Positions 1 through 9,472 are shown, counted from the first letter of the stretch. The stretch is 64,000 bases of DNA from QAND01 sp003150225 (GCF_044357945.1 NZ_CP076563.1:868001-932000); one strand, 5' to 3'. The notes: a model not told the origin generated them from the letters alone. Made by a program: numbers and translations.

Positions 1-71
1 CCCATGAGATTCAGAACCCGGGAAAGTCCGTTGCCAAGATTTTATGGATCAGCTGCCCGCCGACCTTTTGA
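1..71 (+). CDS. C-terminal tail of cupin/HTH regulator (partial)
   Basis: The reading frame that begins at base 3 runs 22 codons to a TGA at 69-71. It ends with a His-Glu-Ile-x-Asn-Pro-Gly stretch, then Ile-Leu-Trp-Ile, and a closing Pro-Pro-Thr-Phe. This is the usual ending of the cupin domain of PuuR-like helix-turn-helix regulators, which commonly sit directly before polyamine transporter genes. The rest of the gene is outside the window. It stops 27 bases before potA, so it is probably cotranscribed and may regulate the transporter. The assignment rests on a short stretch and on context. Confidence 0.6.
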   Translation, partial: HEIQNPGKSVAKILWISCPPTF

Positions 72-98
72 ATATCTCCATAGGAGGGGAATGCCGCT

Positions 99-1193
99 AT
101 GGCGGATAAAATCATCGATCTTGTGAATCTCACCAAATCCTTTGACGGCGAAAAAGCCCTGGATGGGGTGAATCTATACGTCCGCCGCAGGGAGTTCATC
201 ACCCTATTGGGCCCTTCCGGCTGCGGAAAAACCACCCTTTTGCGGCTCATTGCCGGCTTTGAAAAGCCCGATGATGGAGACATTCTCTTTGAGGGCCAGC
301 GCATCAACGACCTGCCCCCCTATAAGCGGAGGGTCAATACCGTTTTCCAGAAGTATTCCCTTTTTCCCCACATGAATGTCTATGACAACGTTGCCTTCGG
401 CCTAACCCTGAAAAAGAAGGATAAAAAGCTTATCGACCAGAAGGTGCGGGAGATGCTGGAATTGGTCAACCTCTCCGGATTTGAAAAGCGGGAGGTGGAG
501 TCCCTTTCCGGCGGGCAGCAGCAACGTATCGCCATCGCCCGGGCCCTTATAAACGAGCCCGAGGTTCTTCTCTTGGATGAGCCCCTGGCAGCCTTGGATC
601 TAAAGCTCCGCAAGGAGATGCAGCTGGAGCTGAAGAAGATGCAGCAGCAGCTGGGCATCACCTTCGTCTTCGTTACCCACGACCAGGAGGAAGCTCTTAC
701 CATGAGCGATACCATCGTGGTCATGAACAAGGGGCAGATCGTCCAAATCGGCACTCCGGTGGACATCTACAACGAGCCCATCAACGCCTATGTGGCCGAC
801 TTCATCGGGGAGAGCAACATCCTGCCCGGCGTCATGCTGGAGGACTATAAATGCCGTTTCGCCGGTCAGGAGTTCGTCTGTGTAGACCGGGGCTTTAGCC
901 GGAACGAGGAGGTAGAGATCGTCCTTCGTCCTGAGGACTTGGACATCACCCCCAATGACCGCGGCATGCTCCACGGCGTGGTGGAATCCATCCTCTTTAT
1001 GGGGGTCCACTACGAGATCCGGGTACGGCTCCACGAGGATTTGGAGTTTACCATCCACAGCACCGATTACGTGGCCGAAGGCACCCCGGTTGGCATCGAT
1101 ATCGAGCCGGACGCCATCCATGTGATGAAGGCGTCCGATATGCCGCTTGCCACCGAGGAGGAGTTGGAGGGGGCAGCCGATTATGAAGCGTAG
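99..1193 (+). CDS. potA: Spermidine/putrescine ABC transporter ATP-binding protein PotA
   Basis: This is the ATPase that powers polyamine import. The 364 residues show Walker [10 protein letters not shown] (38-46), Q-loop region near 84, signature LSGGQ (136-140), Walker B LLLDEP (157-162) and the H-loop histidine near 194. A TOBE-type C-terminal domain (about 240-360) contains the typical LRPED segment. The ATG at 99 is preceded by AGGAGGGG at 82-89. It is the first gene of a potABCD operon with overlapping neighbours. Length and order match the family, so the substrate class (spermidine or putrescine) is well supported by context, although the exact polyamine is not shown. Confidence 0.95.
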   Translation: MADKIIDLVNLTKSFDGEKALDGVNLYVRRREFITLLGPSGCGKTTLLRLIAGFEKPDDGDILFEGQRINDLPPYKRRVNTVFQKYSLFPHMNVYDNVAFGLTLKKKDKKLIDQKVREMLELVNLSGFEKREVESLSGGQQQRIAIARALINEPEVLLLDEPLAALDLKLRKEMQLELKKMQQQLGITFVFVTHDQEEALTMSDTIVVMNKGQIVQIGTPVDIYNEPINAYVADFIGESNILPGVMLEDYKCRFAGQEFVCVDRGFSRNEEVEIVLRPEDLDITPNDRGMLHGVVESILFMGVHYEIRVRLHEDLEFTIHSTDYVAEGTPVGIDIEPDAIHVMKASDMPLATEEELEGAADYEA

Positions 1194-2010
1194 CGTTTTT
1201 GCCACCCCCTATCTCATCTGGATGGCCATTTTCATCCTGGTGCCCTTGGGGATCATCGTATACTATGCCATGACGGCAGCCGCCCCTGACGGCGGAGTGG
1301 TCTTCACCCTGGATAACCTTATAAAAGCCTTTGATCCCCTCTACATGGGCATTCTAGGCCGCAGCGTCTGGCTGGCCTTTATCGCCACCTGCGTCTGTCT
1401 TTTGATTGGCTATCCCGTGGCTTTGATCCTCACCAGCCGGAACTTTAAAAAGGGAAGCCTGTTGATCATCCTCTTTGTCCTTCCCATGTGGATGAACTTC
1501 CTACTGCGTACCTACGCTCTCATCAACATCCTGGACAGCGGCGGGGTTGTCGCCCAGTTTTTAGGGCTTTTTGGCATCCAGAACCCCAAGCTCTTGTACA
1601 ATACCTTCGCCATCATCCTGGGCCTGGTGTATAACTACCTGCCCTTTATGATTCTCCCCATCTACTCCGCCATGGTAAAGATCGACCACGGGCTTATCGA
1701 AGCGGCGGAGGATCTGGGGGCAAACAGCTGGGACGTATTTCGCCGGGTTCGATTTCCCCTTTCCCTTCCGGGCGTGGTGTCCGGCATCACCATGGTCTTT
1801 ATGCCTGCCGTCACCACCTTTGCCGTTTCCCGCCTCCTGGGAGGCAGCAACTTTATGATGTACGGCGACGTCATCGAGAACCAGTTCTTCTTCATGCGGG
1901 ATTGGCATTTTGGCGCCACGCTGAGCCTGGTGATGATGGTCCTGATGCTGGTATCCTCCTTTATCTTCCGGAAATACCAGGACGATGATTCGGGAGGGAT
2001 GCTGTGGTGA
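1183..2010 (+). CDS. potB: Spermidine/putrescine ABC transporter permease PotB
   Basis: First of two inner-membrane permease subunits. The 275-residue protein has about six hydrophobic helices and a binding-protein-dependent permease EAA loop ([17 protein letters not shown]) that docks on PotA. I chose the ATG at 1183: it overlaps the end of potA by 11 bases, follows a GGAGGGGG ribosome site at about 1166-1173, and gives the usual N-terminus. An upstream in-frame start at 1147 would add 12 residues that lie inside potA and look non-native. Coupled translation with potA is likely. Confidence 0.93.
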   Translation: MKRSVFATPYLIWMAIFILVPLGIIVYYAMTAAAPDGGVVFTLDNLIKAFDPLYMGILGRSVWLAFIATCVCLLIGYPVALILTSRNFKKGSLLIILFVLPMWMNFLLRTYALINILDSGGVVAQFLGLFGIQNPKLLYNTFAIILGLVYNYLPFMILPIYSAMVKIDHGLIEAAEDLGANSWDVFRRVRFPLSLPGVVSGITMVFMPAVTTFAVSRLLGGSNFMMYGDVIENQFFFMRDWHFGATLSLVMMVLMLVSSFIFRKYQDDDSGGMLW

Positions 2011-2798
2011 AGGTAAAATCCCTGTTTCAGAAAGGCTATTTGGGCCTTGTGCTGTTGTTCTTATACGCTCCCATCGCCACGTTGATCATCTTCAGCTTTA
2101 ACGTGGGAAAGACCATGGGCAAGTGGTCGGGGTTCTCCCTCAAATGGTATGAGCAGCTCTTCCAGGATCCCTCCTTGATGAGCGCCCTCAGCACCACCCT
2201 TACCATCGCGGTGCTGTCCGCCCTCATCGCCACCGTCATCGGCACCCTGGCGGCCATCGGCATCCACAGCATGCGGAAACGGACCCGCTCTCTGGTGGAA
2301 ACCGCCACCTACATTCCCATGCTGAACCCCGATATCGTCACCGGTATCTCACTGATGCTGTTGTTCCTGTTTTTGCGGGTGAGCCTGGGGTATACCACCC
2401 TGCTCCTAGCCCACATCACCTTTAATATCCCCTACGTGATCTTCTCCGTGCTGCCCAAGCTTCGGCAGATGCCCCAGAACCTCTATGAGGCTGCTCTGGA
2501 CCTGGGCTGCAAACCCACCCGGGCCATGTGGAAGATCATCGTGCCCCAGATCATGCCGGGTATCGTCACCGGCGCCATCTTCGCGCTGACCCTTTCCATC
2601 GACGATTTCGTGGTCAGCTACTTTACCACCCAGGGCGTTAGCAATCTATCCATCGCCATCTATGCCATGGCCCGCCGGGGCATCAGCCCCAAGATTAACG
2701 CCCTATCCGCCATCATCTTTGTCAGCATTGTCACCCTTTTGCTCATCGTCAACATCCGGGCCAACAGGGTGCAAAATGGAAAGGAGAAAAAAGCCTGA
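2004..2798 (+). CDS. potC: Spermidine/putrescine ABC transporter permease PotC
   Basis: Second permease subunit, 264 residues, with six predicted helices and an EAA loop (YEAALDLGCKPTRAMWKI) in the usual place near residue 160. The start is GTG at 2004 (or the adjacent GTG at 2007), overlapping the potB stop and preceded by GGGAGGG at 1992-1998. Its stop codon overlaps the potD start in an ATGA arrangement, so all four pot genes are tightly coupled. PotB and PotC together form the transmembrane channel of the importer. Confidence 0.93.
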   Translation: MVKVKSLFQKGYLGLVLLFLYAPIATLIIFSFNVGKTMGKWSGFSLKWYEQLFQDPSLMSALSTTLTIAVLSALIATVIGTLAAIGIHSMRKRTRSLVETATYIPMLNPDIVTGISLMLLFLFLRVSLGYTTLLLAHITFNIPYVIFSVLPKLRQMPQNLYEAALDLGCKPTRAMWKIIVPQIMPGIVTGAIFALTLSIDDFVVSYFTTQGVSNLSIAIYAMARRGISPKINALSAIIFVSIVTLLLIVNIRANRVQNGKEKKA

Positions 2799-3844
2799 TG
2801 AAAAAATTCTTTGCCCTTCTACTTTGCCTCGCTATGGCCTGCACCATGCTTGCCGGCTGCGGCGGCACGGAAACCACCGCTACCCTTCGCATCTATAACT
2901 GGGGGGATTACATCGACGACGATGTGCTGGACCAGTTCCGCAAGGATCATCCTGAAATCAAGGTAGTCTACGATATGTTCGATTCCAACGAGGCCATGCT
3001 GGCCAAGCTGGAAGGCGGCGCGGAATACGACATCCTCTTCCCCTCGGATTACATGATCGAAAAGCTGATCCAGGAAGAAATGCTCCAGGAGCTGGACCTC
3101 AGCCGTATTGAAAATCTGGACAACATCGGGGATTCCTTCCTGAACATGGCCTTTGACCCTGGCAACAAGTATTCCATCCCCTATATGTGGGGTACCGTGG
3201 GCATCCTCTACAATACCACCATGGTGGATGATCCCGTGGATTCCTGGGACATTCTCTGGGATGAGAAATACGCCGGTAAGATCGTCATGTACGACAGCGT
3301 TCGGGATTCCATGGCGGTGGCCTTAAAGCGCCTGGGCTACAGCGTCAACACCACCGATGACGGCGAACTGCAGGAGGCCGCCGAGACCCTTCAGGCCCAG
3401 AAGCCCTTGGTCATGGCCTATATGATGGACAACGCCAAATCCACCATGATCAACGGCGGCGCCGCCATGGCGGTGGTCTACTCGGGAGACGCCATCTTCT
3501 GCATGGGTGAAAACGAGGATCTGGCCTACGCCGTACCAAAGGAAGGCTCCAACGTATGGGTTGACGGCGTCTGCATCACCAAGTCCTGTACGGGAGAGAA
3601 TTTGGATGCTGCCTACACCTTCCTCAGCTACCTCTGTGACGCAGAAGTGGCTAAGGCCAACTCCGAGTACATCGGCTACGCCACCCCCAACGCAGCGGCT
3701 CTGGAGCTCATGGACGACGCCGTAAAGGCCGACCCCGCCTACAATCCCCCCCAGGACGTGCTGGATCGCTGCGAGGTGTATCTGGACCTGGGCGACAAAG
3801 AGGCCGTCTATTCCCGGTATTGGGAGCAGATCAAGGCCAACTAA
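2798..3844 (+). CDS. potD: Spermidine/putrescine-binding lipoprotein PotD
   Basis: Extracellular substrate-binding protein of the importer, 348 residues. It starts with a lipoprotein signal peptide: two lysines, a hydrophobic core and a lipobox LAGC with Cys21 as the lipid-anchored residue. The mature part begins with the RIYNWGDYID motif that is typical of PotD/PotF-family type 2 solute-binding proteins. A clear terminator follows at 3870-3906, closing the operon. Confidence 0.94.
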   Translation: MKKFFALLLCLAMACTMLAGCGGTETTATLRIYNWGDYIDDDVLDQFRKDHPEIKVVYDMFDSNEAMLAKLEGGAEYDILFPSDYMIEKLIQEEMLQELDLSRIENLDNIGDSFLNMAFDPGNKYSIPYMWGTVGILYNTTMVDDPVDSWDILWDEKYAGKIVMYDSVRDSMAVALKRLGYSVNTTDDGELQEAAETLQAQKPLVMAYMMDNAKSTMINGGAAMAVVYSGDAIFCMGENEDLAYAVPKEGSNVWVDGVCITKSCTGENLDAAYTFLSYLCDAEVAKANSEYIGYATPNAAALELMDDAVKADPAYNPPQDVLDRCEVYLDLGDKEAVYSRYWEQIKAN

Positions 3845-3869
3845 TTTTCACATCATAATGTATAAATAT

Positions 3870-3906
3870 AAAAAGCCCCTTCCAATGAAGAAGGGGCTTT
3901 TTATAT
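3870..3906 (+). terminator. Intrinsic terminator after potABCD
   Basis: An AAAAGCCCCTTC stem pairs with GAAGGGGCTTTTT around a short AATG loop and is followed by T-rich sequence. It lies 26 bases after potD and also faces the end of the convergent gene at 3931. Confidence 0.9.
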
Positions 3907-3930
3907 TTGCTTGATATCTCTGCCATTTTC

Positions 3931-4626
3931 CTAAAGGGTCCACCGGCTTTGGCGATGCGCAGAAGCTTTTCTACGAATCAGCGCGCCCATCAACTGTAGG
4001 GTGGCCTTTGTGGCCCGCCAATAGCCCAGCTTGGTCATAAACTCATCATCATTCTCTGGCACATGGCCCAAATATTCCCATAAATCCCCCTCATAATAGA
4101 GGTACTCCGCCAGAATGGTCTCAAAGTCCCGCGGCAAACACCGGGCCTCCTCCATGGGAATCTGAGCCAGGTTTTCCTCGCGCAGCATCCGCGCCACAAA
4201 CTCCGAACAGGTATAGGCCTTCTCGGTATCAAAGCCTTTCCCCATGGATTGAAAAATGGCGGAGAATAGATTATATAGGTAAGGCTCCTCTCCCATCTCA
4301 TGCAGACGGCGCTGAATGCTTTCATATTGATCCCGGGGAACGGGCAACCGAAACACCTTGATGTAAATGGGCTCCGGCTTCCCCAGAGAAAACCGCGCCG
4401 GGGTTTCGCGGATAAATCCCCCGTAAAAGGGAGTAGACTTATAGTACCGGGCAAAGGAATACATCTCCCGCATCTCCCGATCCAAGCTTAAGGACGTGTG
4501 GCTGTATATGGTTTTGGACAGCTTTTTGATCAGATAGCCGATCTTGGTCTTGGTGGAAGAAAGGATCACATATAGATACCGCTGCTCCTCCAGGGCCAAG
4601 GGCCGCTGTGCTTGCATTTGGTGCAT
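3931..4626 (-). CDS. Permuted papain-fold (YiiX/NlpC-P60-like) protein
   Basis: The 231 residues carry His43 in SHTSLSLD and Cys140 in YTCSEFVARML, in His-before-Cys order. That order is the hallmark of circularly permuted NlpC/P60-type papain folds (YiiX/YaeF and relatives). There is no signal peptide or clear membrane helix, so a cytoplasmic role is likely. The substrate is unknown; related proteins are proposed amidases, peptidases or lipid-acting enzymes. The ATG at 4626 follows GGGAGG. The gene stands alone between two terminators. The family assignment is from motif pattern and is moderately secure. Confidence 0.6.
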   Translation of the reverse strand: MHQMQAQRPLALEEQRYLYVILSSTKTKIGYLIKKLSKTIYSHTSLSLDREMREMYSFARYYKSTPFYGGFIRETPARFSLGKPEPIYIKVFRLPVPRDQYESIQRRLHEMGEEPYLYNLFSAIFQSMGKGFDTEKAYTCSEFVARMLREENLAQIPMEEARCLPRDFETILAEYLYYEGDLWEYLGHVPENDDEFMTKLGYWRATKATLQLMGALIRRKASAHRQSRWTL

Positions 4627-4780
4627 TGCAACCTCCCAAGAAGGTATTTTATTTATTATAATATAAGCTGTAAAAAAAAGATACGTACTTCACCCCCTTA
4701 ATAACAGCACTTTTTGGCTTCACGAGAAAAAATGTGTAGAATACTGCCAATTTATTTTGCAATTTTTTCTTTTTCAATGT

Positions 4781-4819
4781 AAAAAACAAAGCGCCGGGCG
4801 GCCCGGCGCTTTGTTTTTC
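4781..4819. terminator. Bidirectional terminator after ddh
   Basis: A near-perfect hairpin, AAAACAAAGCGCCGGG with CCCGGCGCTTTGTTTT, has A-rich and T-rich flanks on both sides. It ends ddh on the minus strand. The AT-rich stretch 4640-4780 to its left holds the promoter of the 4626 gene. Confidence 0.9.
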
Positions 4820-4822
4820 TGC

Positions 4823-5812
4823 TCATAGTAGGTATTTTCTTTGCTCCTCAAAGGAGAGAGTGGAGAGCATTCCCAACGGAACGTCATAGACCGTCATAGC
4901 GCCGGCGCAGCCAGCCTGGGCCATGCGGTGAACCGCCCGTGCGAAGGCTGCCAGCACCGATGCGGTAAATTGGGGGTTGGAATCCAGCTTTAGAGAAAAT
5001 TCCACGATGGCGTTGTTGTCATCGCTGGTGCGTCCCGACCGGAACACAAAGCCGCCATGGGGCATCTTGCCATGATCCCGCTCCATCTCCTCCATGGTGA
5101 TGAAGTGAACGGTGGTGTTGTAGTCCGAGAAGTAGTTGGGCATTTCCACAATGGTTCGGGTGATCTCCTCCCGGTCCGCACCCTCCTCTGCCACCACAAA
5201 GCACTCTCTAAAGTGCTTCTGCCGGGTTGTCAACTGGGGATTTGTTCCGCTGCGGACAGCGTCCAGGGCTTCAGGATAGGGCCGGGTATACTGGATGGCA
5301 TACGCCACCCCAGGCACCCTACGGATGGCGTCGGAGTGGCCCTGGCTTACCCCGTCTCCCCAGAAGGTGTAGTCATTTCCCTGGGGTAAGCAAGCTCCCG
5401 CCAGCAACCGGATCATGGAGAAAAGGCCGGGATCCCAGCCACAGGAGATCAGGTTCAGGTGTCCGCTCTCCCGGGCCGCTTGATCCATGGCCGCAAAATA
5501 CTCCGGAATCCTTGCATGGGTGTCAAAGCTGTCCACGGTGTGGAACAGTTTGGCGTATTCCGGGCCCTGCTGGGGCAGATCGGTGGCACTGCCGCCGCAC
5601 AGCAGCATAACGTCAATCTGATCTTGATAGTTGGCCGCGTCTTTTGCAGCATAAACTGGCGTACCGGCATCAACAGGATCCAATTCGACCAACGCCGGAT
5701 CCCGCCGGCTGAAGAAAGCCACCAGTTCCATATCAGGATTCATCCGAATGGCCTGGGCAACGCCCCGCCCGATGTTTCCATATCCTACGATTCCCAAGCG
5801 GATCTTTTCCAT
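4823..5812 (-). CDS. ddh: meso-Diaminopimelate dehydrogenase
   Basis: NADPH-dependent enzyme that makes meso-diaminopimelate from tetrahydrodipicolinate in one step, feeding lysine and peptidoglycan synthesis. The 329 residues begin with a Rossmann motif, GIVGYGNIG (7-15), followed by LVAFFSRR, as in characterised enzymes. The interior has the CSGWDPG-like segment (SCGWDPGLFS) seen in this family. I chose the ATG at 5812, eight bases from GGGAGGA; the ATG at 5818 sits too close to that site. It is a single-gene unit with its own terminator. Its presence implies the short DAP pathway. Confidence 0.93.
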   Translation of the reverse strand: MEKIRLGIVGYGNIGRGVAQAIRMNPDMELVAFFSRRDPALVELDPVDAGTPVYAAKDAANYQDQIDVMLLCGGSATDLPQQGPEYAKLFHTVDSFDTHARIPEYFAAMDQAARESGHLNLISCGWDPGLFSMIRLLAGACLPQGNDYTFWGDGVSQGHSDAIRRVPGVAYAIQYTRPYPEALDAVRSGTNPQLTTRQKHFRECFVVAEEGADREEITRTIVEMPNYFSDYNTTVHFITMEEMERDHGKMPHGGFVFRSGRTSDDNNAIVEFSLKLDSNPQFTASVLAAFARAVHRMAQAGCAGAMTVYDVPLGMLSTLSFEEQRKYLL

Positions 5813-5896
5813 CTGCATTTCCTCCCAAGGCGATACCGCCCGTTTTTTGTTCCCTATTATAGCACAGGCCTCCCCATGAGAAAACCTTGCATCTTT

Positions 5897-7054
5897 TCAT
5901 CGGCCGAATACTTCTTTGGCCTTTTTCATCCGTTCCACCACCGGCACTCCAAAGGGGCAGTTGCTCTCACAGCTGCGGCAGGCAATGCAATCCTCTCCAT
6001 GGGTCTCCATGGCAAGATAATGCTCCCGCACGGTATCCGGCACCTTGCCCTCCGCTACCAGCGCTAAATCCAGGTACTTGTTGACCTGGGCCACATCAAT
6101 GCGGGCAGGACAGGGCAGGCAGTGATTGCAGTACATACAGTTCCCCGCCATGGAATAGAGCTGTGTAGCGCCCAAAAACGGGCTGTAATCCCGTTCCTCC
6201 GGCGTGGCGGACTCATAGGCAACGGCAGCTTCCACCTCCGCCGGACTCCGATACCCCGCCAGAACGCTGGCCACTCCTGGGCGGGTCAGGCAATAATGGA
6301 TACACTGGATCGGCGTCATAGGGGCTCCAAAGGGGGATAGCTCCTCCTTTAAAAGCTTCCCCGCACCAAAGGGCTTCATAACGGTAATCCCCACTCCACG
6401 CGCCTCACAGGCCTCGTAGAGCCGCTGACGAGCAGGATGGATTCCATGCAGGTCTTTGCCTTCCCGCACCAGATCCGCCTTGATGAGATCATCCACCGAT
6501 ACGCCGGCATCCAACAGATCATAGGCGGCGTTGATGCTGAACATCAACACCTCGATGACCCCAGTCTCAACCAGGCTGAGCGCCACACCAGGATCGTGGG
6601 AACTGACCCCAATGGCGCGAATCATTCCCTTCTGCTTCAGCTCCTGAGCATAGTCCAAAATGCCGTTTTCCAGCATCCGCGATAGATTCTCCTGGGTATC
6701 CACATAGTGGATCATCCCCACATCCAAATAATCGGTATCCATCCGGGTAAGCAGATCGGAAAACGCCGCTTTACACTGATCGAGATCCCGGCTCCGCTTG
6801 TATTGCCCCCCCAGCCAGCAGGCGCCGATATGCCCCTGGATCTGCATCTCGGGGCGGCGCCGGCCCAAAGCTTTTCCGATGTTGCTCCGCACATGGGGCT
6901 CCGCCATAAAACAATCCATCATATTGATTCCGGCGTCCAAAGCAGCGTGAACCACCGCCTCCACATCCCGGTATTCCATGCCCTCCAGATGTTCTCCTCC
7001 AAAGCCCACCCGGCTGACCTGCATTCCCGTCGCGCCCAATGCCCGATATTCCAT
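5897..7054 (-). CDS. Aldo/keto reductase-like protein with two 4Fe-4S motifs
   Basis: The N-terminal 290 residues match the aldo/keto reductase barrel (GATGMQVSRVGFGG at 8-20, GVSSHDPG near 149, KPFGAGKL near 227). The C-terminal 85 residues add two cysteine clusters: C306, C309, C312, C315 and C356, C359, C362, C366, ligands for two 4Fe-4S centres. The segment that normally carries the catalytic Asp-x4-Tyr reads MMDCFMAEPHVRSNIG, so the Asp is present but the Tyr is missing. The protein may be an electron-transfer relative rather than a classical reductase. Start ATG at 7054 follows AAGGGGGA. Substrate unknown. Confidence 0.8.
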   Translation of the reverse strand: MEYRALGATGMQVSRVGFGGEHLEGMEYRDVEAVVHAALDAGINMMDCFMAEPHVRSNIGKALGRRRPEMQIQGHIGACWLGGQYKRSRDLDQCKAAFSDLLTRMDTDYLDVGMIHYVDTQENLSRMLENGILDYAQELKQKGMIRAIGVSSHDPGVALSLVETGVIEVLMFSINAAYDLLDAGVSVDDLIKADLVREGKDLHGIHPARQRLYEACEARGVGITVMKPFGAGKLLKEELSPFGAPMTPIQCIHYCLTRPGVASVLAGYRSPAEVEAAVAYESATPEERDYSPFLGATQLYSMAGNCMYCNHCLPCPARIDVAQVNKYLDLALVAEGKVPDTVREHYLAMETHGEDCIACRSCESNCPFGVPVVERMKKAKEVFGR

Positions 7055-7109
7055 GCTAGCTCCCCCTTTCATATGAAATTAGTATAGCACAGAAATATCT
7101 TTCGGAAAG

Positions 7110-7140
7110 AAAAAAGCGCCGGGCAGATTGCCCGGCGCCA
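7110..7140 (-). terminator. Intrinsic terminator after rplL
   Basis: On the minus strand GGCGCCGGGCA pairs with TGCCCGGCGC and is followed by TTTTTTC. It lies 13 bases beyond the rplL stop, so transcription of the ribosomal protein operon ends here rather than entering rpoBC. Confidence 0.9.
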
Positions 7141-7152
7141 TGCGTCACACGC

Positions 7153-7530
7153 TTATTTTACTTCCACAGTAGCGCCAACCTCGGTGAGGGAAGCAGCCAG
7201 CTTGTCGGCATCCTCTTTGGAGATACCCTCTTTGACAGCCTTGGGAGCGCCGTCCACCAGATCCTTGGCTTCCTTCAGGCCCAGGCCGGTAGCCTCGCGA
7301 ACAACCTTGATGACCTTGATCTTCTCACCGCCAACCTCTTTGAGGATAACGTCGAACTCGGTCTTCTCCTCAGCGGCCTCAGCAGCGGCGCCGCCAGCGG
7401 CGGGGGCAGCGGCAACGGCAACGGGAGCAGCGGCGGACACGCCGAACTTCTCCTCCAGCTCTTTTACCAGCTCGGACAGCTCCAGTACGCTCATAGCGGC
7501 GATGGCTTCGATGATCTGCTCTTTATTCAT
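7153..7530 (-). CDS. rplL: Ribosomal protein bL12 (L7/L12)
   Basis: Stalk protein that recruits translation GTPases to the 50S subunit. The 125 residues have the N-terminal dimerisation domain, an Ala/Gly-rich hinge at about 34-55 and the C-terminal factor-binding domain with the conserved [14 protein letters not shown] and [13 protein letters not shown] segments. It follows rplJ by 53 bases with a GGAGGA ribosome site, and is the last gene of the operon. Four or six copies bind to L10, so it is normally translated at higher levels than rplJ. Confidence 0.98.
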   Translation of the reverse strand: MNKEQIIEAIAAMSVLELSELVKELEEKFGVSAAAPVAVAAAPAAGGAAAEAAEEKTEFDVILKEVGGEKIKVIKVVREATGLGLKEAKDLVDGAPKAVKEGISKEDADKLAASLTEVGATVEVK

Positions 7531-7583
7531 TTGATTTTCCTCCTAAATGATGATGAAATATGGTTGCCGGTTTCCGGCGGGTT

Positions 7584-8108
7584 TTAGGCGCCCTTCTGCT
7601 CTGCAATGGCATTGAGAGCGTAGAGGAGCTTCTTGGGAATGCCCGCCAGAGCGGACACGAAACCAGTGACAGGCGCGTTCATAGTGCCCAGCACCGTCGC
7701 AATGAGAACCTCGCGGCTGGGCAGATCCGCCAGGGCTACAACACCCTTCTGATCCAGCACCTTGCCGTTAAGAATCCCACATTTGATCTCGGTTTTCTTG
7801 TTCTTCTTGATGAAGTCGTTGATGAGCTTCGCGGGCGTTACCACGTCATCGTACCCAAAGGCCACAGCGGTAGGACCGGCCAGGTAGGGCTCACACCCCT
7901 CGATACCGAGCTGCTCCACAGCCCGGGCAATCATGGTGTTCTTCAGAACCCGATACTCCACCCCGGCATTCCGAAACTCGTTCCGAAGGCCGGTGACCTC
8001 CTCCACAGTGAGGCCGCGATAATCGATGAATACTGCGCTCTTGCTGTTCTGCAGTTTCTCTGCGATCTCCGCAACCACTGCTTCCTTCATTTTAATTGCT
8101 TCCGACAT
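7584..8108 (-). CDS. rplJ: Ribosomal protein uL10
   Basis: Base of the ribosomal stalk, binding 23S rRNA and L7/L12 dimers. It has 174 residues with the usual SAVFIDYRGLTVEEVT and YRVLKNTMIARA segments. The ATG at 8108 follows AGGAGGTG; an upstream in-frame start at 8165 would translate the leader hairpin and is rejected. Expression is likely autoregulated through the L10 leader just upstream (8125-8245), where L10 with L12 competes for leader RNA. Confidence 0.97.
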   Translation of the reverse strand: MSEAIKMKEAVVAEIAEKLQNSKSAVFIDYRGLTVEEVTGLRNEFRNAGVEYRVLKNTMIARAVEQLGIEGCEPYLAGPTAVAFGYDDVVTPAKLINDFIKKNKKTEIKCGILNGKVLDQKGVVALADLPSREVLIATVLGTMNAPVTGFVSALAGIPKKLLYALNAIAEQKGA

Positions 8109-8124
8109 TGTTTCACCTCCTGTG

Positions 8125-8245
8125 AAAAAGCCCCCGAAACAGCATACTTCGGGGGCGTAACACAAAACAAAGGTTATGCGCTTCCCACCTCGGCTGGATG
8201 TTTAAACGGCAACGCCGTCCCTGCTGTCTACGGTTGGATGATATT
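8125..8245 (-). ncRNA. Ribosomal protein L10 leader
   Basis: The minus strand upstream of rplJ contains the conserved CCGTAGACAGCAGG block (8219-8233) and, about 40 bases on, CCGAGGT (8188-8194), in the same order and spacing as known L10 leaders. It is followed by a hairpin with a run of T (8127-8157). Established knowledge: L10-L12 binding to this element represses rplJL expression, in Bacillus by transcription attenuation. The boundaries given are approximate. Confidence 0.85.
8127..8157 (-). terminator. Attenuator hairpin in the rplJ leader
   Basis: On the minus strand GCCCCCGAA and TTCGGGGGC pair around a TATGCTG-type loop and are followed by TTTTTC, about 20 bases before rplJ. Its place directly after the L10-binding element fits premature termination when L10-L12 is bound. 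Confidence 0.75.
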
Positions 8246-8296
8246 CTCTTGTTACCCAATGAGTTTAACAAACCCGACGGGCTTTGTCAATCCCTC

Positions 8297-8989
8297 TTAC
8301 AGGAACCGCTGGGGGTTCAGCTTGATGCCGGGGCCCATGGTGCTGGACACCGTCACGCTTCTGAGATAGGTGCCCTTGGCGGCGGCAGGTTTTGCCCGAA
8401 CGATGGCGTCCATCAAAATGGAGATATTCTCGTTGAGCTTCTCCGCCTCAAAGGAGGCCTTGCCCACGGGAACATTCACGATGCTGGTGCGGTCCACACG
8501 GTACTCCACCTTACCGGCTTTGATCTCGTTGATGGCCCGGGTGACGTCAGGGGTCACGGTACCACTCTTGGGGTTGGGCATCAAGCCCCGGGGTCCCAGG
8601 ATACGGGCAATCCGTCCGATGGTACCCATCATATCGGGGGTGGCTACCGCCACGTCGAAATCCAGCCAGCCTTCCTGCTGGATTTTGGCAACCAAATCCT
8701 CCGCACCCACGAAATCGGCGCCGGCGGCCTGTGCCTCGTCGGCCTTTTCGCCCTTGGCGAATACCAAAACCTTCACGTTCTTGCCGGTACCATGGGGCAG
8801 AACCACGGCGCCACGCACCTGCTGGTCCGCATGGCGGGGATCAACGCCCAGTTTTACCGACAGCCCGATGGTCTCGTCAAACTTTGCCTTGCTGGTCTGC
8901 TTTACAAGCTCGATGGCGTCGGCCAGATCATACTGCTTCTGCCGGTCGATGAGGGCAAGGCTATCCATATACTTTTTGCCATGTTTCAT
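8297..8989 (-). CDS. rplA: Ribosomal protein uL1
   Basis: Protein of the mobile L1 stalk at the ribosomal E site and in many bacteria the translational repressor of its own mRNA. The 230 residues show the signature region around [11 protein letters not shown] and the C-terminal [12 protein letters not shown]. It lies 57 bases after rplK, with an AGGAGGT ribosome site, in the standard rplK-rplA order. Confidence 0.98.
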   Translation of the reverse strand: MKHGKKYMDSLALIDRQKQYDLADAIELVKQTSKAKFDETIGLSVKLGVDPRHADQQVRGAVVLPHGTGKNVKVLVFAKGEKADEAQAAGADFVGAEDLVAKIQQEGWLDFDVAVATPDMMGTIGRIARILGPRGLMPNPKSGTVTPDVTRAINEIKAGKVEYRVDRTSIVNVPVGKASFEAEKLNENISILMDAIVRAKPAAAKGTYLRSVTVSSTMGPGIKLNPQRFL

Positions 8990-9046
8990 GAAAAATTACC
9001 TCCTTGTGGTTCAAGCGCAGGGCAACTTCCCTGCTCCCACCCAGTA

Positions 9047-9472
9047 TTAGTCGGCGACGACGACGCCCATGCTCCGACAGGTTCCGGCTATCATGCTCAT
9101 GGCAGCTTCCACGCTGGCGGCATTCAAATCCGGCATCTTCATCTTGGCGATCTCCTCCAGCTGAGCACGGGTGATGGTAGCGACCTTATCCCGATTGGGA
9201 CGGCCGCTGCCGCTCTCCAGGTTCAGCGCCCGCTTGATCAGCACCGCTGCGGGGGGGGTCTTGGTGATGAAGGAGAAGGAGTGATCCGCATACACGGTGA
9301 TCACCACAGGGATGATCAAGCCCGCGTCTTTGGCGGTACGCTCGTTGAATTCCTTACAAAAACCCATGATGTTGACGCCATGCTGGCCCAGTGCGGGACC
9401 AACCGGCGGTGCGGGCGTTGCCTTGCCCGCGGGAATCTGCAGTTTGATAAATCCTGCAACCTTCTTTGCCAT
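9047..9472 (-). CDS. rplK: Ribosomal protein uL11
   Basis: Protein at the GTPase-associated centre, 141 residues, with the conserved proline-rich [22 protein letters not shown] near the N-terminus and the closing GTCRSMGV. It follows nusG after 117 bases. That gap holds two GC-rich hairpins on the minus strand (CTGCGC/GCGCAG and CCGGGC/GCCCGG), probably a leader or processing element, followed by a GGAGGTG ribosome site. Confidence 0.98.
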   Translation of the reverse strand: MAKKVAGFIKLQIPAGKATPAPPVGPALGQHGVNIMGFCKEFNERTAKDAGLIIPVVITVYADHSFSFITKTPPAAVLIKRALNLESGSGRPNRDKVATITRAQLEEIAKMKMPDLNAASVEAAMSMIAGTCRSMGVVVAD

